64,000 nt of DNA from Manihot esculenta (lineage: Eukaryota > Streptophyta > Magnoliopsida > Malpighiales > Euphorbiaceae). Location of the stretch: NCBI RefSeq assembly GCF_001659605.2, contig NC_035171.2:1185050-1249049 (forward strand). Direction: 5' to 3'. Made by a program: the position numbers and the translations under genes. Every line of letters starts with the position of its first letter. The stretch's first letter is position 1. The notes under the pieces were generated by a model that ran no database searches, was not told the DNA's origin, and was given only the letters and a program-made list of their open reading frames with translations. Positions 1 to 10,183 of this stretch are shown here, in pieces.

Positions 1-196
1 TAGGCAACTGGATGCCGATCTTGCAACAGAACTCTACTTATTGCAAAGTCAGAGGCATCCGTGTGTATCTTAAAATCCTTGGTATTAATAATCAGGCAAC
101 GCCAACATTAATTCTTCCATAACAGCCTTCTTCAATGCTTCAAAAGCATTTTGACAACAGGCATCCCACTTCCACAGCTTATTCTTCTTCAGCATA

Positions 197-729
197 TCAG
201 TGAGCGAATGGTGCTGCAATAGCAAAATAGCCCTTAATGAACCTTCGGTAATAGTTCACAAGGCCAAGAAATGATCTCAATTTGGACACCCTCTTCGGTG
301 GCTCCCATTCTAGAATGGCACGGATCTTTGACTCGTCCATCCGTATCTTGCCATGCCCAACAATATACCCTAAGAAGGGAATCTCTTGCTGTCTAAAGGA
401 ATATTTCTCCTTCACATATAGCTCATTGTCCCTCAACACCTTGAAGACTTGCTTCAAATGATTGACATGCTCCTCCAACGTATTGCTATAGACTACAATG
501 TCATCCAAATAAACCACAACAAAGCGATCCAGGAAGGGCTCAAACACTTTGTTCATCGAGGTGCAAAATGTGGCAGGAGCATTAGTTAAACCAAAGGGCA
601 TGACACGAAATTTATATGACCTATACCTTGTAACACAAGCTGTCTTCGGTTCGTCTCCTTTAGCAATTATGACTTAGTAGTATCTCGAGCGAAGATTTAA
701 CTTTGAGAACCAACAAGGCTCACCAAGCC
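197..729 (-). pseudogene. Reverse transcriptase C-terminal part and RNase H junction
   Basis: Minus-strand reading with [12 protein letters not shown], then [19 protein letters not shown], where YLDD is the Ty3/Gypsy form of the RT catalytic YxDD box, then [18 protein letters not shown] and [18 protein letters not shown], the thumb/connection leading to RNase H. The open stretch ends at 197 in a stop. The upstream segment 729-602 carries an in-frame stop where the family has YYQ. RNase H-like sequence continues to position 1 in broken form. Confidence 0.93.
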
Positions 730-903
730 TGTAATACCCGGCTAGACTTCGGTATCGGAATTCCTACAGTCCGGTGGAATCTCGGATGTCGGAAGCCTCT
801 AGTAGGGTAAAACCATGTTTTTATATAATGTTTTAATGTGTTTTATGTTTTAAGCATGAAAGAAAATGAGTTTTTGCATGAAAATAGCATTGGAGGAAAA
901 CTC

Positions 904-1070
904 AGGTTCGGCCGCCAAACCTCAAGTTCGGCCGCCGAACATGCATGCGTTGCGGGTGTGCTTTAGGCCCCCGAAAGCATAAGTGAGGGAAGTCCAGGTT
1001 CGGCCGCCGAACCTCAAGTTCGGCCGCCGAACATGGCATGCATGCGGAGGCAAGCTTCGGCCCCCGAACG
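904..1070 (+). repeat. TTCGGCCGCCGAA palindrome cluster 1 in LTR U3
   Basis: Near-identical units GTTCGGCCGCCGAAC (7-bp arms around one central C) recur at about 906, 927, 988 and 1018, with a variant near 1052. They are paired as AGGTTCGGC...CCTCAAGTTCGGC...CATGCATG. The tight spacing just upstream of the TATA box suggests U3 enhancer-like repeats or hairpins. Confidence 0.8.
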
Positions 1071-1086
1071 TGGTCTAGCCAGCCAC

Positions 1087-1094
1087 TATAAAAG
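1087..1094 (+). promoter_or_regulatory. TATA box of the solo LTR
   Basis: TATAAAAG lies in the solo LTR 357 bp from its left end, followed by a pyrimidine-rich stretch, as expected for the U3/R boundary. It would drive rightward (plus) transcription. Whether this solo LTR is active cannot be told from sequence. Confidence 0.6.
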
Positions 1095-1609
1095 GGTCCC
1101 TTAGCCGAAAACGGGCGAGCTTTTTCCCCATCTTCGGCCAAGGTGAGCTCTCTGCCGCCCCTCACCAATCTTTGATGTTCTTCCTCTAAATCTTTCAAGA
1201 TTTTCATTTGTTTTAATCTTGTTTTGAAGATTTGAGCTTTTGAGCAAAGTTTTGGAGCTTGGAGGTTCAAGAACCCAATCCCTCCCAACTTCGAGTTTAG
1301 GTCGTCTCTCTCTCGATCTTCAAGAGGTAAGAGCCGATCTTAAGCTCATTGCATGTTTTAAGTAAGTTTTAAGTAGATCTATGGGGTAGAATGCATGTTT
1401 AGGTTATGGTATTGTTTATGGGTATAAATGTATGTTCTTGAGCAATGTGGATGCTTGATGTGTTGTAGATGGGGTTTATGATGGTTTGAGGCCCCTAGGA
1501 ACATGTATGCTTGTGTATGTGTGTTGTAGAATAGGTTTGATGCATGTTTGGAAGGTTTGGAGGCGAAATGTGCAAAGGGAGCCAAGTTTCTGCCCTTTGG
1601 CAGAAACCA

Positions 1610-1850
1610 GGTTCGGCAGCCGAAGGACTTTCGGCCGCCGAACATGGCTGGGGAGGCAGCCTTTCGGCTGCCGAAACTTGCCCCCGAAAGGAGACTTTCG
1701 TCTCTGTCTGGCAGTTTCAGCCGCCGAAAGTGCCGCCGAACATGCATGAGTTTCGTCTCTGTCTGGCAGTTTCGGCCGCCGAAGGTGCCGCCGAACCTGC
1801 CTGACTTTCGGCTCTGGAGGGACTTTCGGCCGCCGAACCTGCCGCCAAAA
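1610..1850 (+). repeat. TTCGGCCGCCGAA palindrome cluster 2 in LTR
   Basis: About eight further imperfect copies of TTCGGC(C/A/T)GCCGAA lie here downstream of the TATA box. They include a direct duplication of the segment TTTCGTCTCTGTCTGGCAGT (near 1697 and 1749), each followed by CCGCCGAA units. Apparent ORFs across this stretch are by-products of its high GC content. Confidence 0.75.
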
Positions 1851-2213
1851 GTGCCCTGTTCAGGCCGCCTTTGCATATTTTTCTATGGTTGTTTGATGAT
1901 GTTTTAGGGGGTTTTTGGGGAGTAGTTTAGAGATATGTTCTAGTATGTTTGGTCCCTCATTTGAGTCCACCTGTCTAGGTTCAGACCCGAGGAACCGAAG
2001 ACCCCAGCAGTGAGTTCAGCTGCTTCGGTATTGTCAGAGTCAGCCAGAGGTGAGTGGAACAAAACTTAATCTTTTAAATTGAGAAATTTAATGTTTTATC
2101 ATGTTTCATGCATCATGATTACGCAATAGGATGATTGCATTAGTTTTCACGAATATGCCGCATTGCATCGATTGTTGTTGATGTGGGTGAATGTTGGATG
2201 ACCCAATTAGTCC

Positions 2214-2400
2214 ATGACAGGAAGACCAGGACCCCATTCTACAGCCTGGCATAGAGTAAGGAAAGACCAGGACCCCATTCTACGGCCTGGCACGGTTATG
2301 GGACTCGAAGACCAGGAGCCCAAAGGAGGCCCTGGGACAATGGTAAGTAATGTATGTATGACAGGAAGACCAGGACCCCATGCTACGGCCTGGCACAAAG
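2214..2400 (+). repeat. Tandem GACCAGGACCCC...GGCCTGGCA units in LTR
   Basis: Four imperfect units of about 35-60 bp, each with GAAGACCAGGACCCC followed by CTACGGCCTGGCA or a variant (starts near 2220, 2263, 2309 and 2366). Each unit has complementary CCAGG and CCTGG arms and could fold. They lie in the 3' half of the solo LTR. Confidence 0.75.
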
Positions 2401-2829
2401 TTAGCTTGGACTAATTGGTGACAAGTTCACCCAACCCTTATGTGAATTGTCTGTGTTATGACGCATTTCATTGGAGCATAGTGTTAATATGTTTTATAGT
2501 TCTACTCACTGGGCTTTTAGCTCACCCCTCTCCCTTTACCCCCAGGCTTGCAGGTACAGTATAGTGCGGGAGTCCGGATAGAGTAAAGAAGTCATGCTTA
2601 TGTAATAGCTAGCAATGGACATGATCAAATCGTAATGTAATGTCTCAATCAGTATAGATATGTAATGAGATGATGTTTATGGATGTTAGAGTGTGCTTGA
2701 CCATAGATTGTTGTTATCCCTTTTTAATTACATGATTGTAGAGATTTTTTTATGATGTTTATGTAAACCAACTCAGCATATGTTATGTCGCCCATTGGGG
2801 GCACTGATGAGATCCCACTGAAGGATCAA

Positions 2830-2930
2830 TGTTATGATTATGTTAGTGCATGCACAGGTTGAGTTGGCGTATGAATGGAAAGTAAATTTTTAATTTTTAT
2901 GTATGATTATGTTAGTGCATGCACAGTATG
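2830..2930 (+). repeat. 24-bp direct repeat near LTR 3' end
   Basis: ATGATTATGTTAGTGCATGC followed by ACAG occurs twice about 70 bp apart (near 2833 and 2903), inside the solo LTR. It is a small local duplication. Confidence 0.7.
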
Positions 2931-3015
2931 CATGTCAGGCTTGCTACGGGTCCCGGCGGCCTTAAGTCGACCCGGATCCTAGCGCCGGTAGCGGTCCGAT
3001 TTTCGGGTCGTTACA

Positions 3016-3426
3016 AAGCCGATCAAACAGGTCAGCAATGAGTGAAATGTGGTACTTGTTTTTCACAGTTACCTTGTTCAATGCCCGATAGTCGATACAC
3101 ATGCGAAGAGAGCCATCTTTCTTCTTCTGAAAGAGGACCGATGCACCGTAGGAGGCTTTAGAGGATTGGATATACCCTGCATCCAGTAGGTCCCTCAACT
3201 ATCTGTGGAACTCTTCGAGCTCGGGAGGTGTCATTCAATAAGGAACACCAGTAGGTGGTTTAGCCCCAGGCTCCAGTTTTATATGATGATCCACCTCCCT
3301 CTTTAGTGGAAGTCTCTTTGGCAACTCTTGAGGCATGACATCTGAAAATTCCTTCAAGACATACTTGACGGCAACAAGTGATTCTAGTGCAGGGGGTAGC
3401 TCATCATCTTGTTTCAGTGCCACCAA
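3016..3426 (-). pseudogene. Reverse transcriptase N-terminal part (split by LTR insertion)
   Basis: The minus-strand reading shows the RT palm/finger start: [16 protein letters not shown], then [20 protein letters not shown] and [11 protein letters not shown], the canonical Ty3/Gypsy RT signature. Upstream, KREVDHHIKLEPGAKPP is the usual pre-RT linker. Two in-frame stops interrupt it. The RT sequence is cut at 3016 by the solo LTR and resumes at 729. Taking out the 2,286-bp LTR plus one 5-bp target repeat keeps the two RT parts in the same frame by coordinate arithmetic. Confidence 0.93.
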
Positions 3427-3462
3427 GTAGGTTGGCTCGGACCTCTTAACACCCTTTGCAAG

Positions 3463-3765
3463 CTAGAGGGCAGAGAGAGTGCTAGTACCAGCCTTTCCTC
3501 TCGCCAATGAGATAGTGCAAGTGTTGGCCCTTCTATTGGTGAAGGGGATAGTGACAGCCTTTACTTTATCCATAAAGTCCATCTCAAGCACACATGAGTA
3601 GTCATCTATGGTGACAATAGAGAAATCAAGAGTTTCGGTCCACTCACCAATTTTAACTGGGACATTTTGGACTATCCCATGTGTTGGAGTCGGTTGGGAA
3701 TTTACTAACTTCAGCCAACTCGTCTCCTTTTGGAATGGAACGCCCAACTTCTCTGCTGCCTCCAC
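3463..3765 (-). pseudogene. Retroviral-type aspartic protease remnant
   Basis: The minus-strand reading contains the linker and protease-like part of pol, with a segment reading FSIVTIDDYSCVLEMDFMDK that resembles the conserved middle of plant Ty3/Gypsy proteases (normally VxLDDFxxVLGxDFL). The DSG/DTG catalytic triad region lies upstream, near 3800-3900, where a fragment reading ATGASGNF-like residues on the minus strand is disrupted. A stop at about 3460-3462 separates it from the RT linker, which continues in the same frame. Decayed. Confidence 0.75.
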
Positions 3766-4014
3766 TTTCAGAAAGTTGCCTGATGCTCCAGTATTCCACC
3801 AATGCTTCCAACGTCTGTCCCTTTATGCACACAAGAGCGAACAGCCTTCCTTTGTGCCTAGCTAGAACCTCGGCTACCTTGGCTGCCACAGCCGCCAATT
3901 GTTAAGAGCCTATGCTGGCACCCTCCTTAGGCTGCTGACTTGATTCCTTTTCACTGACTATAGCCGACAGGGTGTTGCACTTTGGGCAATTGAAAACATC
4001 GCATAGGAAGCATT

Positions 4015-4737
4015 TCATTGGTGGCCTCTCAAGTTTCCTCCATCCCTTAGAATTCCCCTCCTTTGAGCCTTCTCTTTGCTTCCATTTCCTCGGGGTCCCT
4101 CTTTGCTTTTAGGGGCGGCTTCAGCAGCACTCTTGCCATTTGATGGCTTCACGGGACCCTTGGCCCTATCTCCCTTCTTATACTCAACAAGGGATTCTGC
4201 TAAAGAGATAGCAGTGGCAAGGTCTTGAGCTCCCCTACGCTCAATGTCCATCTTCACCCAATGTTGGAGCCCATCCATGAAAGCAAACAGGGCCTCATCA
4301 TCTGGATAGTTGGGGATTTCCAATAAAATTTCGAAAAATTTAGTCTACTCAATTTTGCCTTGGCTTCCTTAGCAACATTGTCCGGATAGAAATGGCATTT
4401 CAGCTCCTTCTTGAAATCTTCCTACGTGGCTATAGTGCAGGTGCCCTTCTCTATGTTGGCCTGCCTTCTTCTCCACCAAACCATGGTAGTGTTGGCTAAG
4501 TATAGTGGAGCATAATTGATTTTCCCGGCATCCTCCACGATCCCCATTGCTTTGAAATATTGCTCTAAACTCCACAGGAAATTATCAATGTCTTTGGCAT
4601 TGCGCATCCCCTTGAACGCATTCGGCTTAGGCACTTCCACACGTGTCTTAGGAGCTCCCAAAGTGGTTAATGATCCTGTTATGCCGCCTTGAACCACCAT
4701 GGAGCGCATCAAGATCATTTGTTCCTCGAACTCCTAT
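4015..4737 (-). pseudogene. Gag remnant of the Ty3/Gypsy element
   Basis: Two open stretches (4718-4422 and 4323-4015, minus strand) encode the retrotransposon gag region: FKGMRNAKDIDNFLWSLEQY, then LYLANTTMVWWRRRQANIEK, then a segment ending in a lysine-rich tail. This is the retrotrans_gag type of capsid domain (binding and packaging of element RNA). The two pieces lie in different frames, so at least one indel separates them between 4324 and 4421. A degraded zinc-knuckle-like cysteine cluster (KCFLCD...CPKC) follows at about 4020-3960 but does not match an intact CCHC motif. Not functional. Confidence 0.85.
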
Positions 4738-5215
4738 TAAAATACAAATAAGTAATATAAAATATAAAATTGAACTAATGTTTGAGTATAAATATCCTAT
4801 AAATTATTCTAAAAAATCAATATTACTAAATAATTAAAATAAAAATAATTATAAATTATAAAATACAAATTATTATAAATACTTAAAAATAACATTTTTT
4901 AAAAAGTACAAATAACTAATATAAACTATTATTATATGAATACTACTTAATATTATTATTAGAATATTATTATATTGTAAAACTAGATATTTTATAAAAT
5001 TAACATATAATTATAAAAATATTTTTAAATTAAATACTACTATAAATATTTAATTAATTATTATTAATATATTTATATAATTATTCATATAAAGTCTATT
5101 GATTAAACTTTATAATTTTAATTAAAATAATGTAATTTTAAATGAAATTCTTTAATTATATAAAAAATACTTTTATAACTATTAATTAAATTATATAATA
5201 TAAAAATATTTTTTA
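4738..5215. other. AT-rich spacer
   Basis: Almost pure A/T sequence with no ORF, abutting the truncated gag end on the left and a 22-bp palindrome on the right. I see no recognisable element in it. Confidence 0.7.
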
Positions 5216-5237
5216 ACCAAAACTACGTAGTTTTGGT
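5216..5237. repeat. 22-bp perfect palindrome around CTACGTAG
   Basis: The sequence ACCAAAACTACGTAGTTTTGGT equals its own reverse complement and sits exactly where AT-rich DNA gives way to GC-richer sequence. The core TACGTA is an A-box type bZIP site. It could also be a remnant of inverted element ends. Confidence 0.7.
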
Positions 5238-8029
5238 ATGTTGCTAGTAATAACCTTAAGCCCTGGCAAATTGCATCTGAAATTTGTCTCCCAAGCCAAT
5301 CACGCTGCAGCAGCAATCGGGCATCGTATTTCAACCACAGGAGAGAGCGCCCGCACCACTGCATCTCGTGCTCGTCAGCCGCCGCACGCCGCACCTCTGC
5401 ATCGACCGCTCGTTGCCGCCCACTTCTGTATCGCGACTGTGAACCGCCGCCGGCCCGCCGCACGCCCGCACCTCTGCATCGACTGCTCGTTTGCCACCCA
5501 CCTCTCTCCTCTGCAGTTCAGCAGTTCAACGGTAAGCATTTTTTTTTGAAATCTGAAGAAAATAATTCTGGGTAGAATTTTGATTGTTATTGTTGGAAGC
5601 ATTATAAATTTATTATGACATTCAAGTTTATAGGCATCATAGTGTTGATTACACATACTTAGCTTGTAGTTCCAAAAATGGAGTCATTTATGGTTTTCTT
5701 TGACAATGGAGGTGTTTATTCCATTCCGTTTCCTGATCACAAATAGATTGAGTGTTAAAAGTACGTAACATATGAATATTTATTCTTTTTATCAATACTT
5801 GAGTAGTTAACTTGTAGAAGAGATATATTTGATAGCATCTTGCTGTGCAAAGTTCACATTGTTAAACATGATTGATATGATATGTTATTGTAAAATGGAT
5901 TTGGAATAATTTCACTTTGGTTTTTGGATAACTAATTATTTTATTGTTTCGATCATTTCTCAACATGCCCTCTCAGCATTTGCAAAGTAGAATTGTTTGA
6001 AAAATTACAGTGAATTCTCTCTAAAAAAGTTATTATTATTAAAGGATAAAAGCAGCAGCAGCACTTTCGCCCGCGAGAAGGAAATCGCAGCCACCATTCA
6101 GCGGCGCCGCCAGCAGCAGGTCAGCCACCAATGGTTTTCTGCTATACACAAGCTGAATGGTGTGAAGGCCTTCCATTTTAATTGATTTGCTTTAAATATT
6201 GTTGAATCTGGTTATTTGTTATGTGATTGATTGCTTTTGGTTGAAAAGTTGAGAAGCACCTGAGATAAAAGATATTAGAATGAAACTCTGGTTGTATCGT
6301 GACTGCATGAATTTTTAAGTTTTTAAGTATTCCAATGCCATAGCCAACAACTAGATAATATTGTTTTTGAATTCTGATTCCCTTGATATTTAATTGGAAT
6401 TTCCTTTATTTTCAGAATGGATTTGGCATCATCTCATGAGGATCATATTTGTTGACTTTAGTTTCTTTTCGAACTTATATTCTATCATAAATGCTGCTCT
6501 ACTGCATTCTATTTCTATGAGGAGAATTAATAGTAGTTATTGTGGGACAGTGATCTAATTTTCTTTTAGGGACTGACTTATTAAAACACACAGTTAGTAA
6601 TTCCATTAGATGGCCAAATACATGCTAGGGGGTTTGATCGGCATGCTTATTTATTTACTAGTTCTCAAAGTTTTCGTCTCATATTCAAATTTTTATTCAG
6701 TTACTGGTCATATATGTTCATTTTGAGTTGATGAATTTGTTAACTATGTCATTGTTCTTCATATTTAGTATACTTCAAAATGTCAACATTTAATAGTTCT
6801 GAAGCTGTAGCGATACATGTTAAAATATTTTACTCTATTTTAATGTAAAGCTGACACATGTTAATAATATTTTCCTATATTACTATGCAGCTGCTTGTTC
6901 AAATGAGAAAATAAGTTGTTTATGTGATGCTGAGGATGAGGTGGATTAAATCATGCATTTCACATTTTAATGTGGAAGTTTGATTTTAATTATTTTTTTA
7001 TCCCATTATTTTTATTATGACAATGTGTATTATTGTTCAATTATGATATTCTAATTTTTCTTTATTTCAAGGAGAATTTATCATTGGAGATTCAATACTT
7101 ATGTTTTATGTAGTTTAATTATTTAAATGAATTTTATTGTAGCATCTGTAGTTTACTTTTAAGTTTTGTCATTTGACATCTTGTTTGTTTAATATTTTAT
7201 CTGCTGGGTAGAGGACTAATTAATGTTTTACTTGTTATGATGAATTTGTATTATTATTATTTGGTTTAATTATTTTTAAATTTTCAGGTCTTATTTGCAG
7301 ACTTTTGGGTTTGGATACCCCAATGATAAAAATTTTTGCTATTGAATTGAAATGGAAAAATCGGGTTCGGGTAGTATGTGAGTATTATTAAACAGGTTTT
7401 GGACAGGTACGAGTATTGAAATTAAAATACTAAACGGGTTTGGGAATTATATTTATAAATGGTTTTGGGTTTGGATCCTTAATTTCGTGAGTACCCAACT
7501 CAATTACATCCCTGAGCCCATTTTCTTCGCACCCCCAACCAAAAACTCAACTTCTTTTTTTTTTTCCAAACTCACAATTCTCTTGCTGAAAAATCTGTCT
7601 TTGCCTTTGTACAGAACTACTCATCCTTCCCTCTTCATCAGCTCCATTCTCAGTCTTGCTGCAACACATGAAATCTGTCGTCTTTGCTAGTTCATTAGGG
7701 ATATGGAACTCGCCAAGAAGTTAAGGTTCCGATTGCAAGTATGGACCTCCTTGCCTCTGAGTCTTTTTTTTTTTTTTTTAACCGTTGGCCATCACTCATC
7801 CTTCGACGTTGCACAAAAGAAAGCTCCGGGCAGCTGGTCAGTTCACATAACAGATCTTTTTTTTTTCAAAGTTAATTTTATTCTTCTTAAGTCTTCAAAT
7901 TTCTTAAAAATGAGTAGATATTGTTCTTGTATATGCCTCTTAGGTGAAGAAGCACCAGCAACAATAGTAGCAACGGCTCACCACATTGGAAGCCATACAT
8001 AATCATTTTAACCACTTTGTAAGCCAAGG
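5238..8029. other. Spacer with GC-rich exon-like islands, no supported gene
   Basis: A GC-rich stretch (about 5250-5530) ends in a good donor-like ACG|GTAAGC. Smaller islands lie at about 6050-6170 (CAG repeats, then GTCAGCC) and 7490-7850. Open frames here are low-complexity Arg/Ala/His or Phe/Leu-rich and match no family I recognise. About 7300-7480 carries GGGTTTGG / CGGGTTCGGG motifs typical of degenerate plant transposon ends. The islands could be non-coding exons of the gene starting at 10184, or a lncRNA, but nothing in the sequence proves it. Confidence 0.4.
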
Positions 8030-8650
8030 TTATTATATTTTGCTTATATTAACTATGCTTATCTTTTAAATTCCTCTAGATGGGTTACATTACAAATGAT
8101 TTAGTCTCTCTTTTCTATGCCTTTTTGATTGTGCTGTATTGATTTTCTGCATTTCTTATAGATTTCCCTTTTGGGCTGGGTTTACTGGAAATTTAGCTGG
8201 CTGTCTTTTCGAGCTTAAGGACCTCACAAAAGTGATTAATGTTCTAAGTCTTATCGGGAAAAAATGCAATACATTAATAGATGTTGATACTGCCTATAAT
8301 ATAATACAGTAATGATTTAGATGCAGTTTGGTCAAAAGTTTATTATATTTTGCTTATGTTAACTATGCTTATCTTTTAAATTCGTCAAGATTGGGTTAGA
8401 TTACGAATGATTTTTGTTTCTCTCTTTTCTATTGCCTTCTTGATCGTGCTATGTTGATTTCCTGCATTTCTTATAGACTTCCCTTTTGGGCTGTTTTTGA
8501 CTGGAAATTTAGCTGGCTGTCTTTTCGAGCTTAAGGACTTCACAGAAGTGATTAATGTTCTAAGTCTTATTGGAAAAAATTGAAATACATAATAGATGTT
8601 GATACTGCCCATAATGTAAACAGTGATGATTGAGATTCTGTTTGGTCCAT
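8030..8650. repeat. Direct tandem duplication, about 310-bp unit
   Basis: Copy 1 (8030-8339) and copy 2 (8340-about 8650) both run from TTATTATATTTTGCTTAT to GTTTGGTC, and share GGAAATTTAGCTGGCTGTCT and TTTTCGAGCTTAAGGAC. They differ by scattered substitutions and small indels, so the duplication is moderately old. No coding potential. Confidence 0.85.
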
Positions 8651-10183
8651 TTGTGTTGAATTTTATGTAGAATACTTGTTTAATGTTTTTCAATGTTTGA
8701 CTTTGTTGTAAGTTGTACCAATATTTTTGTTAGCTATTTTAAGATTTTGATATTTTTGTTTTCATTAAATATTTCTAAAATTATATTAGCTTGGCTTTGG
8801 ATATCAGATGTGTATATCCTTCCATGTTTAAACTATTATACTCCAAATATATGTTTGTCTTCTTTCTTTTCTCCATTTCCTCTGTCAATCTCCAGTAGCT
8901 TAAGTAAAAATTCTTCCAAAGATGCAGCCACATTCTAGTGTTCAAAGCATTCAGCCCTACAACGTTTCATGTATCTCCTTTCATTCCCTATATCTTTTTA
9001 TTTGTATTTCAATTTAATGTTTTTGGTTTCATTTGGTTTTATGAAGAAAAAGGAAACTGTGAAATTAATATATCAAACTTATGCATCTTGTTAATGGCTA
9101 AGACACGAAAATTTAAAAGATGTTTACAACTAATATTTTCTGCAAAAGAAGCCTAATCCTGCTTAAATTCAACTAATAGCAACAAAAGCTCATAAGATCT
9201 AATAGCAATGTGATGTAGTTGATTTTTATAGCTGTTGAAAGTTTTCGCCGCTGCACTTAACAAATTGTGAGATTAGTTATGCCTTATGCATCATTATGTT
9301 CAATCACTCCAAGTTGGCAGTTCATTAATCTCACTTTGCATTTCAAGTATATTTTAGCTCTCTTTAATTTGTAATTTCTTTATTTAAGAATTTATTCATA
9401 ATTTACTTGAATTTCACAGAGGTTTGATTTTATTTTTTTCTTTTTGCCTTTTTGAATTGTGTTAGAACTTGGAAGATCTTTTTTTTTTTTGTTTATAATC
9501 AACTTAATATCAAATTTCAGTTATTTTGCTTAATGTGAGGTTTTAAATCTATTCATGAGATAATGATTTGTTCAATTTCATAGAGTTTTTAGTTTTGTTT
9601 TGGGTTTGAATCCTTTTATTTTATTTATTTATTTTTTGTGTAGCATTTCACAATTATTTTGTGTTCAGACTGGGTATTTTGTTTGGACCTTGGAGCTCTA
9701 ATATTTTTTGACTTTATGTGTGATTTGCTTTTCCTTTTTTATTTTTTTGCTATAAGATAATATGATGGGTAAAATTTTATGTGTTTTATTAAATTCTTTT
9801 TTGATGATCCAATCAAAAGGACATCATTGTTGCAAATTAAGAGATTGACAAAGGGGCAAAAAAAAGCCCATGTAAAACTGGGAAAGATAAACTCACTCCC
9901 TAATAAATCTCGAGACATATCGTTATTTCAATCAAAAGTAGGTAATTTCAATGGTCATTACTGGTTTTTACAAGTGAATCTTGCTTTGCCAATAAATAAA
10001 GTAGAGGCAAAATAAGTTAAAAACAGACAACCATAGAAGACACTTGATAATAAAACTCCATCTAAATAGGTCATTGTTTTTGCATTTTCAGACCCTTGCT
10101 TGTTTCTTTCCTTTTATTTGGAAGGTGGTAGAAGATCAAGACTTTATAGTGGAGGGCTAGCTAGGTTCCCTGGTTATCATCCA
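8651..10183. other. Spacer upstream of the PPR gene
   Basis: T-rich, intron-like sequence with no supported ORF. A polypyrimidine stretch ending GCATTTTCAG just before 10092 is a good 3' splice site, so the PPR transcript may have a 5' UTR intron ending there, with its promoter further left. Confidence 0.4.

Larger units (their letters stand above)
730..3015 (+). mobile_element. Solo LTR (2,286 bp) inserted in the Gypsy RT, TSD AAGCC
   Basis: The element begins TGTAATACCCGG at 730 and ends CGGGTCGTTACA at 3015, giving the TG...CA ends of an LTR within a short imperfect inverted repeat. The 5-bp AAGCC occurs immediately before (725-729) and after (3016-3020), a perfect target-site duplication. 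No internal region, primer-binding site or second LTR is present, so this is a solo LTR left by LTR-LTR recombination. A TATA box at 1087-1094 (TATAAAAG) points to plus-strand transcription. The length and the TGTAATACCCGG start suggest a long-LTR chromovirus (Tekay/Del type), which is an inference. It is rich in TTCGGCCGCCGAA palindromes and CpG/CHG sites. Confidence 0.93.
1..4737 (-). mobile_element. Decayed Ty3/Gypsy retrotransposon (gag-pol remnant)
   Basis: Read on the minus strand from right to left, the order is gag (about 4737-3960), aspartic protease (about 3765-3463), reverse transcriptase (about 3426-3016 and 729-197) and the start of RNase H (196-1), the order of Metaviridae (Ty3/Gypsy) elements. 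The left end runs out of the window, and no LTR of this element is visible. The frame is the same from gag at 4323 through protease to RT but is broken by in-frame stops (near 3460-3462, 3232-3234 and 3199-3201) and by a frame change between 4324 and 4421, so it cannot make a polyprotein. A solo LTR is nested at 730-3015. On the right, gag-like sequence stops sharply at 4737 against AT-rich DNA, which suggests 5' truncation. The wording of the RT motifs suggests a chromovirus-type element, but the clade assignment is tentative. Confidence 0.93.

Noticed and set aside
1379..1907. Overlapping long ORFs on both strands rich in RPP / AAE / FGG residues
   Set aside because: They translate the TTCGGCCGCCGAA palindromes of the solo LTR, which lack stops in several frames. 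Repetitive composition and mirrored frames show that they are not genes.
2207..2414. ORFs with repeated TGRPGPH / PGPPLGSW motifs
   Set aside because: They are translations of the LTR tandem array; no start context, no domain, both strands open.
5238..5656. ORFs in a GC-rich patch (Arg/Ala/His-rich) on both strands
   Set aside because: No recognisable domain and open in several frames because of GC content. Kept only as a possible non-coding exon.
7487..9156. Several plus-strand Phe/Leu/Ser-rich ORFs
   Set aside because: They arise from T-rich DNA, have no splice logic linking them and no family resemblance.
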